Positions 1-8,600 of a DNA stretch of 64,000 nucleotides are shown here, one piece after another. Positions within the stretch are counted from its first letter, which is position 1; the number at the start of each line of letters is the position of its first letter. Position numbers and translations under genes: made by a program. The stretch is from an uncultured Clostridia bacterium (GTDB taxonomy: Bacteria; Bacillota; Clostridia; Oscillospirales; Acutalibacteraceae): contig CALGUK010000033.1 of assembly GCA_937920235.1 (NCBI GenBank), positions 62,001 through 126,000 of the forward strand. Reading direction: 5' to 3'. The notes under the pieces are model-generated. The model ran no database searches and was not told the origin of the DNA. It saw nothing but the letters and a program-made list of their open reading frames with translations.

Positions 1-1
1 T

Positions 2-721
2 TCTATAGATTTTGACCTGGATAATCTTGTAGAGTCATCAACTTCGGAAAATAATACTGAGAAAGATGATGAGATTCCGAGCAGGGCTTACTCCGTGAAT
101 GATCTCAATGGCAGGTCCGACATAATGTTTATAATAACTGATGAAAATGAGCGTGTTGATTTTATCTTCTGTACTTTTGTCGATTTTGACAACGGCACAT
201 TTAAGATAAGATATAAAGACGGTGATTCACAGCTTCAGCAAGGCGATTCTTATGTCAGTATTAACTCGGTTTATGCAAAATCATCCGTTAATGGTCTTAA
301 ATCGTTTATAAACGGTGTTTTTAATACTGAAATTGATAAATACGTTGTTATAAGTACCTCTGATTTAAAGACATTTCTCTCAAAGTTTGACGGAATAAAA
401 ATAAATGTGAAGGAAAACGTCAACTACAAATCCGATATATTTGACATTGAGCTATCATCGGGTTCACAAATGCTCTCGGGAGAAAAAACGGTGAATTATT
501 TGATCTCCTGCGACGATAAACTTAAGGAACAGGTTCTGTGTGATATTGCCATATCGGTTCTCGATGAGAAATATGTTGAAAAATCAGATAAACTTTTTAA
601 GCAACTTGTCAACTTATCCGAAACCGACATTTCTGTAATCGATTATTCAAATGCTCTGTCTCAGCTTGAAATCTATTGTAAGGCAGATGACAGGTTTGTC
701 CCGATACCGTACGGTGAGTGA
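2..721 (+). CDS. LCP-like (LytR-CpsA-Psr fold) protein, 3' part
   Basis: The frame is open from base 2 to the TGA at 719-721, so the gene begins upstream of the window; the GTG at 95 is an internal codon. The 239 visible residues follow the order of blocks in the LytR-CpsA-Psr domain: a strand like DIMFIITDENE, an alternating strand FIFCTFVDFDNGTFKI, then INSVYA, a helix, IDKYVVISTSDLKTFLSKFDGIKINV, and a late LSGEKTVNYL block. LCP enzymes attach wall polymers to peptidoglycan. Here the arginine-rich active-site blocks (the SIPRDT strand and the R-x-x-R region near the end) are not apparent, so enzymatic activity is doubtful. It ends one base before the start of the transglutaminase-fold gene. 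The fold assignment is by pattern only. Confidence 0.55.
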   Translation, partial: SIDFDLDNLVESSTSENNTEKDDEIPSRAYSVNDLNGRSDIMFIITDENERVDFIFCTFVDFDNGTFKIRYKDGDSQLQQGDSYVSINSVYAKSSVNGLKSFINGVFNTEIDKYVVISTSDLKTFLSKFDGIKINVKENVNYKSDIFDIELSSGSQMLSGEKTVNYLISCDDKLKEQVLCDIAISVLDEKYVEKSDKLFKQLVNLSETDISVIDYSNALSQLEIYCKADDRFVPIPYGE

Positions 722-722
722 T

Positions 723-1892
723 ATGAAGAAAAAGCCTTTTATATCTGTTGTATTACTTTTCATAGCCTTACTGCTTGCTTTTTCTCCTTTTTCTGATATT
801 ATTGATTCGGTTAAGGAAAAGGCGGCTGTATATCTTTCTGCTCCGACAGTTGAGGAATCTGAAGAGCTTAATTCTCTTATTGAGTCCAACACATATTATT
901 ATTTCAACCATCTGAGCGAAGAACTTAAGAAAGCATACAGAATAATGTATTCCTCTTTTAGCTCGTTTGAACCGGATTTTTCTATGGAAATTGCCGAGGA
1001 GGATATCAATAACGTTTTCGTTGCTGTTTTATACGATAATCCTCATATATTCTGGGTTGATAATAATTATAAATATATCGTTAATAAGAACACGGTGACT
1101 TTTGAACCGCTGTACAGATTTTCGCAGGATGAAGCTGAAACAATCGGCATCGCCATGCAAAACGAGGTTAACAAAATCATATCTCTAATTGATACTGATG
1201 CTTCCGAATATGAGAAAGAGCTTTTTATTCATGATACCCTGTGCAACAGAACAACATATGATGAATCAACATTAGGAAGATACGGCGATACTGCATTCAG
1301 CTCGCTGCTTGACGGAAAAGCGATTTGTGAAGGATATTCAAGAGCGATGCAGCTCCTTCTTGATGCGGCAGGTATCAAGAATTATCTTGCTGTCGGTGAT
1401 GCTGTTTCAAACGGTAAAGCCGAACCTCATATGTGGAATATCGTCAATATTGACGGAATGAATTATCATCTCGATGCAACCTGGAACGATTCGGGACAGA
1501 ACGATGAAATTGTTTATTTTTATTTCAATGCAGACGACAATTATATCAGAAAAACACATTTAAATATTCAACCGGAAAATAATAACTGCACATCAATGCA
1601 AATGAACTATTATGTCGTTGAAAAATCATATATTCAGAGCTTCGACGGATTTAATGAGCATATTTCACAAACTGCAGAATTGCTAAGTTCAGGATGCAAT
1701 CGAGCAGAATTTGTCTTCGAGAAAACGGCTGATTTTAACACCGCAGTGAAAGAGATATCTGATAACAGAAACTTTTTCGGTTACATAACTTCTTCCGTAA
1801 ATCAAAGCGGAAGAAATCTTAGTACCTATGAAATAGAATACTATACGATTGATGAAAACAATTATCTTTGTATAGTGTTTAAAGAGGAATGA
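723..1892 (+). CDS. Secreted or membrane-anchored transglutaminase-like domain protein
   Basis: Protein of 389 residues. The ATG at 723 is chosen because a hydrophobic membrane/signal segment follows directly ([20 protein letters not shown]); a longer frame from 651 would overlap the upstream gene. A transglutaminase-like core is visible with the usual triad order: Cys202 in AICEGYSRA, His236 in EPHMWNIV and Asp251 in YHLDATWND. Bacterial proteins of this superfamily act outside the membrane as proteases or amide-forming enzymes on cell-surface substrates; the substrate here is unknown. The C-terminal 100 residues are not recognised. It is tightly packed between the LCP-like gene and folE (4 bp), which suggests cotranscription, although no functional link to folate is evident. 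Confidence 0.8.
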   Translation: MKKKPFISVVLLFIALLLAFSPFSDIIDSVKEKAAVYLSAPTVEESEELNSLIESNTYYYFNHLSEELKKAYRIMYSSFSSFEPDFSMEIAEEDINNVFVAVLYDNPHIFWVDNNYKYIVNKNTVTFEPLYRFSQDEAETIGIAMQNEVNKIISLIDTDASEYEKELFIHDTLCNRTTYDESTLGRYGDTAFSSLLDGKAICEGYSRAMQLLLDAAGIKNYLAVGDAVSNGKAEPHMWNIVNIDGMNYHLDATWNDSGQNDEIVYFYFNADDNYIRKTHLNIQPENNNCTSMQMNYYVVEKSYIQSFDGFNEHISQTAELLSSGCNRAEFVFEKTADFNTAVKEISDNRNFFGYITSSVNQSGRNLSTYEIEYYTIDENNYLCIVFKEE

Positions 1893-1896
1893 TAAT

Positions 1897-2460
1897 ATGG
1901 ATAAACAAAGAATTGAAAATGCATTTCGTGAAATCCTTATAGCAATAGGTGAGGACCCCGACAGAGAGGGCCTTCAGGAAACGCCAAAACGCGTTGCAAA
2001 TATGTATGAGGAAATTTTTTCGGGGCTCAGCGAAAATCCCGAAAAGCATCTTAAAATGTTTAAGGAAGGAAAGAGCGACGAGATAGTTATTGTTCGTGAT
2101 ATCCCTATGTATTCAATGTGCGAGCATCATTTTCTGCCGTTTGTGGGAAAAGCACATATTGCGTATATTCCCAACGATGAAGGACTGGTCATCGGCTTGT
2201 CTAAGCTTGCAAGAATAGTTAACAGTTATGCTCGCAGACCACAGCTTCAGGAACGTCTTACTGCTCAGATTGCTGATTTTATTCAGAAGGAAATGGAACC
2301 GAAGGGTGTTGCTGTTGTTGTTGAGGCTGAACATCTTTGTATGACAATGCGCGGAATACGTGCGGCAGGCTCAAAAACCCAAACATCTGCGCTCAGAGGA
2401 ATAATGCGAAAGGACGCACGAACAAGAGCCGAGGTTATGACTCTGTTGGGATTGAAATGA
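1897..2460 (+). CDS. folE: GTP cyclohydrolase I
   Basis: Protein of 187 residues, normal for the type I enzyme. It converts GTP to 7,8-dihydroneopterin triphosphate, the first step of tetrahydrofolate synthesis, in the cytoplasm. The zinc-binding and active-site blocks are intact: [19 protein letters not shown] (Cys and His ligands), GLSKLARIV, the RPQLQERLT segment and [10 protein letters not shown] (second Cys ligand). It lies first in a folE-folP-folB-folK series and its TGA overlaps the ATG of folP (ATGA), implying translational coupling. No dihydrofolate reductase gene is seen in the cluster. Confidence 0.97.
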   Translation: MDKQRIENAFREILIAIGEDPDREGLQETPKRVANMYEEIFSGLSENPEKHLKMFKEGKSDEIVIVRDIPMYSMCEHHFLPFVGKAHIAYIPNDEGLVIGLSKLARIVNSYARRPQLQERLTAQIADFIQKEMEPKGVAVVVEAEHLCMTMRGIRAAGSKTQTSALRGIMRKDARTRAEVMTLLGLK

Positions 2461-3284
2461 CATTTTCCGGAAAAAATTTCAAATTTGAATTAGGTAAAAA
2501 AACATACATTATGGGTATTCTTAACGTCACGGCAGATTCGTTTTTTGACGGCGGAAAATATAATTCTGTTGAAAAAGCGTATGAGCACATGAAAAAAATG
2601 CTGAGTGAAGGTGCCCATATAATTGATATCGGTGCCCAGTCAACCCGCCCCGGTCACACTGTTGTCTCTCCTGAAGAGGAGCTTGAAATCATCAGACAAT
2701 ATCTGCCCTATCTTGCAAATGAATTTGATGCAGTGATTTCCGTAGATACATTTTATCCGCAGGTTGCCGAATTCGCTCTTGAAAACGGTGCTTCAATAAT
2801 CAATGATGTAAGCGGAACAATCAATCCCGAAATGGCTGAAATTATTAAGCATCACCGTGCGGGCTGGGTTGTTATGCACACGGGTGGCGGAGATTCGACG
2901 TCAGTTCCTGAGTATAAAAACTCAATTATTGATGAGGTAAGAGAATTTTTTGATACTTCACTTAACGAAATTAAAAAATTCGGTATCCCGTTGAGCAGTA
3001 TTGCTTTGGATGCAGGAATAGGCTTTGGCAAAAATTACCGACACAATATTGAAATTCTTAAAAATATGGATAGCTTAAAGATAAAGGATGTTGCTTTACT
3101 GACGGCGTTATCATCCAAACGCGTTGTTTCCGAATCGGTCGGTGCTTCGGGAGACGATCTCGTTTACGGCACGATCGCCGCAAACACACTTGCCGTAAAG
3201 GGCGGAACCGATATAATAAGAGTTCACAATGTTAAAGAAAATGTTATTGCATCAAAAATGGCAGATGCAATATTAAGAGGATAA
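2457..3284 (+). CDS. folP: Dihydropteroate synthase
   Basis: Protein of 275 residues from the ATG that overlaps the folE stop codon; the frame is open further upstream but the extension lies inside folE. The enzyme joins p-aminobenzoate to dihydropterin pyrophosphate. The first pterin loop reads [13 protein letters not shown] (commonly NVTPDSFSDGG) and the second [10 protein letters not shown] (commonly GGESTRPG), so both are conservative variants; [29 protein letters not shown] and the final RVHNV motif are all present. It is followed 2 bp later by folB. This is the sulfonamide target in other bacteria. Confidence 0.96.
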   Translation: MTFSGKNFKFELGKKTYIMGILNVTADSFFDGGKYNSVEKAYEHMKKMLSEGAHIIDIGAQSTRPGHTVVSPEEELEIIRQYLPYLANEFDAVISVDTFYPQVAEFALENGASIINDVSGTINPEMAEIIKHHRAGWVVMHTGGGDSTSVPEYKNSIIDEVREFFDTSLNEIKKFGIPLSSIALDAGIGFGKNYRHNIEILKNMDSLKIKDVALLTALSSKRVVSESVGASGDDLVYGTIAANTLAVKGGTDIIRVHNVKENVIASKMADAILRG

Positions 3285-3286
3285 AT

Positions 3287-3649
3287 ATGGATACTGTTAT
3301 AATTAAAAATCTGAAATTATTTTGCTATCACGGTGTGAATCCCGAGGAAAAGGTTGAAGGTCAGAACTTCGTTTTCGATATCGAAGCATGCATTGACCTC
3401 TCTTTGCCGTGCAAAACAGACAATGTTGAAGATACGGTCAGTTATGCAAAGGTTATCAAAACCGTTCGTCGTGTTGCACAGAGTGAAAAAAATGATCTTA
3501 TCGAAAGAGTTGCAGAGCGAGTGGCTGATGCTGTTCTTTCTGAATATGAAAAGGTTAATTCTGTAAGGGTTACCGTGAAGAAGCCTGAAGCACCAATCAA
3601 AGCGGAATTTGATTATGTTGCTGTTTCTGTTGAGAGGTCAAGACAATGA
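3287..3649 (+). CDS. folB: Dihydroneopterin aldolase
   Basis: Protein of 120 residues, the usual length. It cleaves 7,8-dihydroneopterin to 6-hydroxymethyl-7,8-dihydropterin plus glycolaldehyde. Typical blocks are visible: IIKNLKLFCYHGVNPEEKVEGQ near the N-terminus, DTVSYAKV (the Tyr-containing block), LIERVAERVAD with the conserved Glu, and the VRVTVKKPEAPI strand with the catalytic Lys. The last four bases overlap the ATG of folK, so the two are probably translated together. Confidence 0.95.
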   Translation: MDTVIIKNLKLFCYHGVNPEEKVEGQNFVFDIEACIDLSLPCKTDNVEDTVSYAKVIKTVRRVAQSEKNDLIERVAERVADAVLSEYEKVNSVRVTVKKPEAPIKAEFDYVAVSVERSRQ

Positions 3650-4134
3650 AGGCATATCTCGGAATCGGAACAAATATCGGTGACAGACTTGAAAATCTTA
3701 AAAGCACACTTGATGCGCTTAACCTTCTGCCTTTTACAAAAGTAACCGATGTTTCAGAGGTTTATGAAACAGACCCGGTGGGTTATGAGGCACAGGATGA
3801 TTTCCTCAATATCGTTGCGGAGATTGAAACTGAACTTTCACCTGAAAATCTGCTTGGTGCTGCATTGGGGATTGAAGCAGCACTCGGAAGAGTCCGTACA
3901 ATTAAGAACGGACCGCGAATTATTGACGTTGATTTGCTGTTATACGGTGATGAAAAGAGAAAGAATAATACCTTAATTTTACCTCATCCGAGAATGACGG
4001 AAAGAAATTTTGTACTCAGACCATTGAGCGACCTCAATGTTTGCTCGTCATTGATTTCAAAAGAGGAAATTACCGAAAAATGCAGTGATGTCGGAGTCAG
4101 ACTCTTCTGTTCGGGAGATGTATTTGGTATTTGA
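3646..4134 (+). CDS. folK: 6-hydroxymethyl-7,8-dihydropterin pyrophosphokinase (HPPK)
   Basis: Protein of 162 residues. It transfers pyrophosphate from ATP to hydroxymethyldihydropterin, supplying the folP substrate. Family markers are in order: AYLGIGTNIGDRLENL at the start, SEVYETDPVG, a DDFLNIVAEIET strand, and the nucleotide-binding signature ALGRVRTIKNGPRIIDVDLLLY followed by LPHPRMTERNFVLRPL. The start overlaps folB by four bases. The C-terminal tail after about residue 140 is longer than the minimal domain and not informative. Confidence 0.96.
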   Translation: MKAYLGIGTNIGDRLENLKSTLDALNLLPFTKVTDVSEVYETDPVGYEAQDDFLNIVAEIETELSPENLLGAALGIEAALGRVRTIKNGPRIIDVDLLLYGDEKRKNNTLILPHPRMTERNFVLRPLSDLNVCSSLISKEEITEKCSDVGVRLFCSGDVFGI

Positions 4135-4155
4135 AGAATTCAAGCAGGGTGGATT

Positions 4156-5019
4156 ATGTATTATATAATAATGGATCTGGAGTGGAATAATTCCTACAAT
4201 AAAGCCACTCAGAAATTTATGAATGAGATAATTGAGATAGGCGCAGTTAAGCTCGACGAAAGTCTGAACGAAGCAGGAACATTTTCAGAACTTATTAAAC
4301 CGGTTGTATCTAAAAAATTGCGTTCAAAAATCAAAAATCTTACACATATAACCAATGAGGATGTTCGTTCCGGCAAGCCGTTTGCCGATGTAATAGAGGA
4401 GTTTGCCGAGTGGATAGGCGACGATGCCGTTGTAATGTCGTGGGGCGATACTGATATAAGGACTTTACTTTCAAATATAAAGTGGTTTTTGAAGAAGAAC
4501 AGCATTTCGTTTATCAGAAAATATGCGGATCTTCAGCTTTACTGTCAGAATTTTATAAATATGGAAAACGTTCAGCAGGCAGGACTTTCCTACGCGGCAG
4601 AATGTCTCGGAATTGACCCGGACAGCTTCCCTCATCACAGAGCTTTGGACGACAGCTTGCTGAGTGCCGAATGTTTTAAAAAGACCTTTAACAAAGAAAA
4701 GTTTGAGGCATTTGTCAAAAATTGTAATAAGGATTTTTACGGCAGATTGCTGTTCCGACCTTATGTAATAAAAAACAAAAACGATCCGTTGATTGATAAG
4801 AATCTCTTCAATTGCTTTTGTGATATATGCGGCGGAGAGGTGTTGCCGATAAAAAAGTGGAAATTTGTAAATCAATCGTTCAGAGGCGTTTTTCTTTGTA
4901 CTAATTGTGACAGAGAGTTTAAGGTTAACCTTAGAGTGAAGAAGTTTTATGATTACATAGATATCAAACGCAGCTATTCCGAAATTATACATACAAAAGA
5001 AGAATCCGAAACAACATAA
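4156..5019 (+). CDS. DEDDh 3'-5' exonuclease with C-terminal zinc-ribbon-like tail
   Basis: Protein of 287 residues. The N-terminal 180 residues form an RNase T/DnaQ-type exonuclease: ExoI block IIMDLEWN (Asp-x-Glu), ExoII around MSWGDTDIRTLL, and ExoIII HHRALDDSLLSAECF with the His and Asp of the DEDDh class. After residue 215 a separate segment carries CDICGG and CTNCDREF, a four-cysteine zinc-ribbon-like pattern. Such proteins trim RNA or DNA 3' ends; the substrate cannot be named. It is the last gene of the folate run, 21 bp after folK, and a terminator-like hairpin follows. Confidence 0.85.
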   Translation: MYYIIMDLEWNNSYNKATQKFMNEIIEIGAVKLDESLNEAGTFSELIKPVVSKKLRSKIKNLTHITNEDVRSGKPFADVIEEFAEWIGDDAVVMSWGDTDIRTLLSNIKWFLKKNSISFIRKYADLQLYCQNFINMENVQQAGLSYAAECLGIDPDSFPHHRALDDSLLSAECFKKTFNKEKFEAFVKNCNKDFYGRLLFRPYVIKNKNDPLIDKNLFNCFCDICGGEVLPIKKWKFVNQSFRGVFLCTNCDREFKVNLRVKKFYDYIDIKRSYSEIIHTKEESETT

Positions 5020-5028
5020 TAATCATAA

Positions 5029-5071
5029 AAATCCCTTGCAGTAAAAACTCTCTGCAAAGGATTTGAATTTT
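5029..5071 (+). terminator. Terminator-like hairpin after the folate/exonuclease operon
   Basis: Arms at 5029-5041 and 5052-5064 pair over 12 of 13 positions (one C/A mismatch) around an 11-base loop, followed by the T-rich GAATTTTG. It sits 10 bp after the exonuclease stop codon and marks the end of that transcription unit. Confidence 0.6.
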
Positions 5072-5092
5072 GCCATTCTGAGTTAAACAACG

Positions 5093-5156
5093 CGTAGTGG
5101 CAGGTCTCCGCGCCTGCAAAAACACCAATCACGTAGTGGCAGGCTTCCATGCCTGC
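5093..5156. repeat. Two REP-like palindromic repeats in tandem
   Basis: Two 25-bp copies (5093-5117 and 5132-5156) start with CGTAGTGGCAGG and end with GCCTGC, 39 bp apart. Each can form a short hairpin (GGCAGG with CCTGC, extended to GGCAGGC/GCCTGC in the second copy); they differ only in the loop (TCTCCGC against CTTCCAT). They are much more G+C-rich than the flanks. The form is that of a dispersed REP-like palindromic element, inferred here from two copies only. Confidence 0.6.
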
Positions 5157-5236
5157 GATATAATTCTGAGCATTAACGAAGAAACTAATTTACATTATAT
5201 TAAGAGTATCATCAATGAAAACAGCAGTGTAGTGAA

Positions 5237-5482
5237 TCATATATTTGTGAACAGTGAGTCTATAGAAACATCAAGGATTTTTGCGGCAAAGAACACTTCT
5301 TTATCGGTTGCAAGGCGAAGCTGGCCCTCTAATTTTGAATAACTTGTAGGATTCATATCCAATCCCAATGTTTGCATTTTGGAAATGAAATCTTTTTGTT
5401 TTATACCTTTTTCTTTTCTTAATTTTTCGATATTTCTTCCTACAAGATTGCAGTCGCCGTATTCCTTTTTTCTCGTCTTCAT
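5237..5482 (-). CDS. Small XRE-family helix-turn-helix regulator
   Basis: Protein of 81 residues. A Cro/C1-type helix-turn-helix covers about residues 14-75: VGRNIEKLRKEKGIKQKDFISKM, then a turn, TSYSKLEGQLRLATDKEVFFAAKILDVSIDSLF. There is no effector domain. The start ATG at 5482 is preceded by GGAGTGAT at a good distance on the minus strand. It is divergent from the large LRR protein gene, and the 119 bp between them hold a consensus promoter flanked and overlapped by two related 17-bp palindromes, so the likely job is repression of its neighbour and possibly of itself (inference from position). Confidence 0.85.
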   Translation of the reverse strand: MKTRKKEYGDCNLVGRNIEKLRKEKGIKQKDFISKMQTLGLDMNPTSYSKLEGQLRLATDKEVFFAAKILDVSIDSLFTNI

Positions 5483-5531
5483 AATATCACTCCAATATAA
5501 TATTTATAATAAAATTATATTGTGTATTTTC

Positions 5532-5560
5532 TTGACAAAATTCCGTAACAGAATTATAAT
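5532..5560 (+). promoter_or_regulatory. Sigma-A-type promoter of the LRR/peptidase gene
   Basis: TTGACA at 5532-5537 and TATAAT at 5555-5560 with a 17-bp spacer: both hexamers match the vegetative consensus exactly. Transcription should begin near 5567. It is the strongest-looking promoter in the window and is overlapped by the operator-like palindromes. Confidence 0.8.
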
Positions 5561-5583
5561 GAAAATAATTCCATAAAAGAATT
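5539..5583. promoter_or_regulatory. Pair of operator-like palindromes (probable XRE binding sites)
   Basis: AATTCCGTAACAGAATT (5539-5555) and AATTCCATAAAAGAATT (5567-5583) share 15 of 17 bases and each has inverted AATTC/GAATT ends. Their centres are 28 bp apart. The first fills the spacer between -35 and -10; the second covers the expected start of transcription and the early leader. This is a classical repressor layout. The binding protein is inferred to be the divergent XRE regulator. Confidence 0.6.
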
Positions 5584-5601
5584 AAAAGAGGAGAAAAAAT
5601 A

Positions 5602-8600
5602 ATGAAAAAGATTACGAAAATATTGTCCGTAATGTTAGCGGTAGTGCTTACATTAACAGCCGCACCGTTAAGTGGTTTCGTGGGGCTTGAACTCCCCGAA
5701 TGGCTTGATTTTTCAATTATGTCAAAAGCAGCAACATATTCAGGCATTTGTGGAGATAACCTTGTTTGGAAATATAATATTGATACTAAAACATTAACTA
5801 TTTCAGGAACAGGAGCTATGTATGATTATGATACGAATAGACCTTCTTGGGAAGAACATTATTTTAAAATGCAAAATATTGTTATTAATAAAGGCGTTAC
5901 AACAATAGGTGCTTATGCTTTTAGAGCCTATCCCAGCCTTAAAAGTGTAGAAATTCCATATGGAATTTCTACAATAGGTGAGTCAGCATTTGCAAGTACT
6001 GCAATTGTCGATTTGATAATTCCTGATAGTGTAACTGCAATTGGGGATTATGCTTTTAGTGAAAGCGCTTTAACTGGCGTTGTTGTATTCGGGGAAGGAA
6101 TAAAAATAATTGGTAAAGAAGCTTTTGATAACACTTGTCTTACAAAAGTGAAAATTCCTGATAGTGTAACTACAATTGGGGATGGTGCTTTTTTTGGGTG
6201 CAATAGACTTACAGAAGTGATTATTGGAGATGGATGCACAAATATTGGCGCTAATGCCTTTGCTGAATGTGATGATATTTCTATTTTAACATTAGGAGAT
6301 AATATATCAACAATTGGAGTGAATGCATTTCTTAGATGTGAGAATATAAGTGAAGTAAGAATAGATGAGCTATATGACTGGTGTAAGATTTCCTTTACTA
6401 ATGCATTTTCGAATCCGTTATGTTATGCTGATTTTTTAATTGTTAATGGTACGAGCATAACTTCATTAAATATTCCTTATAATATTACTCAAATTACCGA
6501 CTATGCCTTTTATGGTTATAAAAATCTGCGGGATGTAACGATTAATAATCCGATAATAATAGGTAATTATGCGTTTTCTAATTGCCCTGCTCTTTTGGAG
6601 GCTACAATTGGTGGTGAAGGAACAACAATTGGTAATTATGCGTTTTCTAATTGCCCTGCTCTTTTGGAGGCTACAATTGGTGGTGAAGGAACAACAATTG
6701 GTTACTATGCATTTGAATGTTGTGATAACTTACTGAATATAAATATTTGTAATGGAGTTACAAGAGTAAATGAAGGTGCTTTCTATTGGTGTAAAAATCT
6801 TTTAACTGCAAGTATAAATAAAAGTGTAAAAGCAATTGAAGAGTGTGCCTTCGCTCGCTGTTGGAACATTTCCGATGTATTTTATTCCGGCTCGGAGGAT
6901 GAATGGAACAAGATATGTTTCGGTATAAGCAATGATTATTTACTAAATGCAATAATTCATTTTAATTCTACCGATACAGAACTTGAGCCTGACAATAGTT
7001 GTGATAAATTAGGCCATTCATACAACGCTGTAGTTACTGAGCCAAACTACACTGAAGATGGTTATACAACATATACTTGTATGGCGTGTGGTGATAGTTA
7101 TATTTCTGATTACACATCAAAAACGGCTCTTTCTTTTACAGAAGATATATATTCATTTAAAAATGGATATGATGTTTTTACTACAGGAAATTATACAATT
7201 TCAGACGCACATTTTGAAAAACTTTGTAGTTATGTCGAAGCCAATGTTAATTCTAAGGATGAATATGATTCAATAGAAAGCATGCTTATATATTTTAGAG
7301 AAAAGAAGAAATGGAGCGGTTCGTGCTATGGCATGGCAGTAACTGTGTTACTTGATAAATTAGGTAAGATTTCTTTTAATGAAAATTTTGATTCCAATGC
7401 AAAAACAATGTTTGAAGTTGATAGCCCATTATTAAATACAGAAGTAATGAGTGCAATAAACTATTATCATAGTGCACAATATATTCCTTTTATTAAAGAT
7501 TGCCAGATTATGTATTTTCAAGATTCAAGTGATTGGTCAGCAGGTTTACGGAGCATTGTGGATAAAGCAGAAGAAGGTAAAATTTTTATATTCAATTTTG
7601 GTTGTCGTAAATTATTAAGCGCATATGGTCATGCTCTTGTTGTTACAGGTTATAATAAAACAGAAGAAGGATATGTTCTTAATACATATGACTGTAGATA
7701 TCCGGGAGATTATGTAACAGTAAATATTGATAAAAGTTTTAAATCATGTATTATAACTCATATTGATGAATCAGGAAAAAAGATAGAAGAAAAAGCTGAA
7801 ATGGCAGGTTATATTGCAGATTTCAGTGGATTTGACAAGATTGATATAGATGGATCGAATAATCAAAGGAGCTATTTAAATAACATAACTAATTTTAAGT
7901 CAATTAATACAACTCTTTATTTCCCGGCATACGATGGTATTACCATTCAAAACGAAAATGGAGAAACACTTACATACAATAATGGTGTTCTTTTAGGTAG
8001 TATGAAAATTCTATCTGAAAAGATGATTGCAAATAGTACCGTATCTGGTGAGGATGATGTTGCAACAATAATAGTAGAGGTTGCAGATGGAGAAAAATTC
8101 GAAGTAATTTCAAATTCCGAAAACATTTATGTTTCTTTTTTAACAAGAAAAACTTTTGCATCAGTAAGTGCAATAAATGCGGAAAATATTGTCTTTGATC
8201 AAAATCAAGGTGTTTATATTTATGGCGAAAATGTGAACTATGATATTTCTCTTACATCAAATATGAATAATACAGATATGATTTCCATATGTGGTGAATC
8301 AAAAGCTGATGTTTCACTTATTTATGAAAATGATGCTATAATTGCAAATGGCGTAGATGGAAATACGTGTCAAGTAAAAGTGTTCAGTGATACTGTTAAT
8401 GCAGAAAATAAAAACTTTATTTCAGGTTACGATTCAGTAATGATTACGGCAAAGTCAGAGGAATATGGAGATGTTGATATTCTAGCATCGTCAAATGGTG
8501 ATGGTGTTTATGATCAAAGTGTTATGAATAATTTTATAAACTCATTCTCAATTCGAACACCTTCAAGAACTTCAATTCGCTATAAAGACAGTATAATTCT

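Noticed and set aside
4471..4992. Minus-strand ORF of 173 codons
   Set aside because: Lies entirely within the exonuclease gene on the other strand and has no recognisable pattern.
5093..5156. Possible minimal CRISPR array
   Set aside because: Only two copies, internally palindromic, with a 14-bp gap and no cas genes; fits a REP-like element better.
5097..5342. Plus-strand ORF of 81 codons over the REP-like repeats
   Set aside because: It is built from the palindromic repeats and the antisense of the XRE gene, has no ribosome binding site and no family resemblance.
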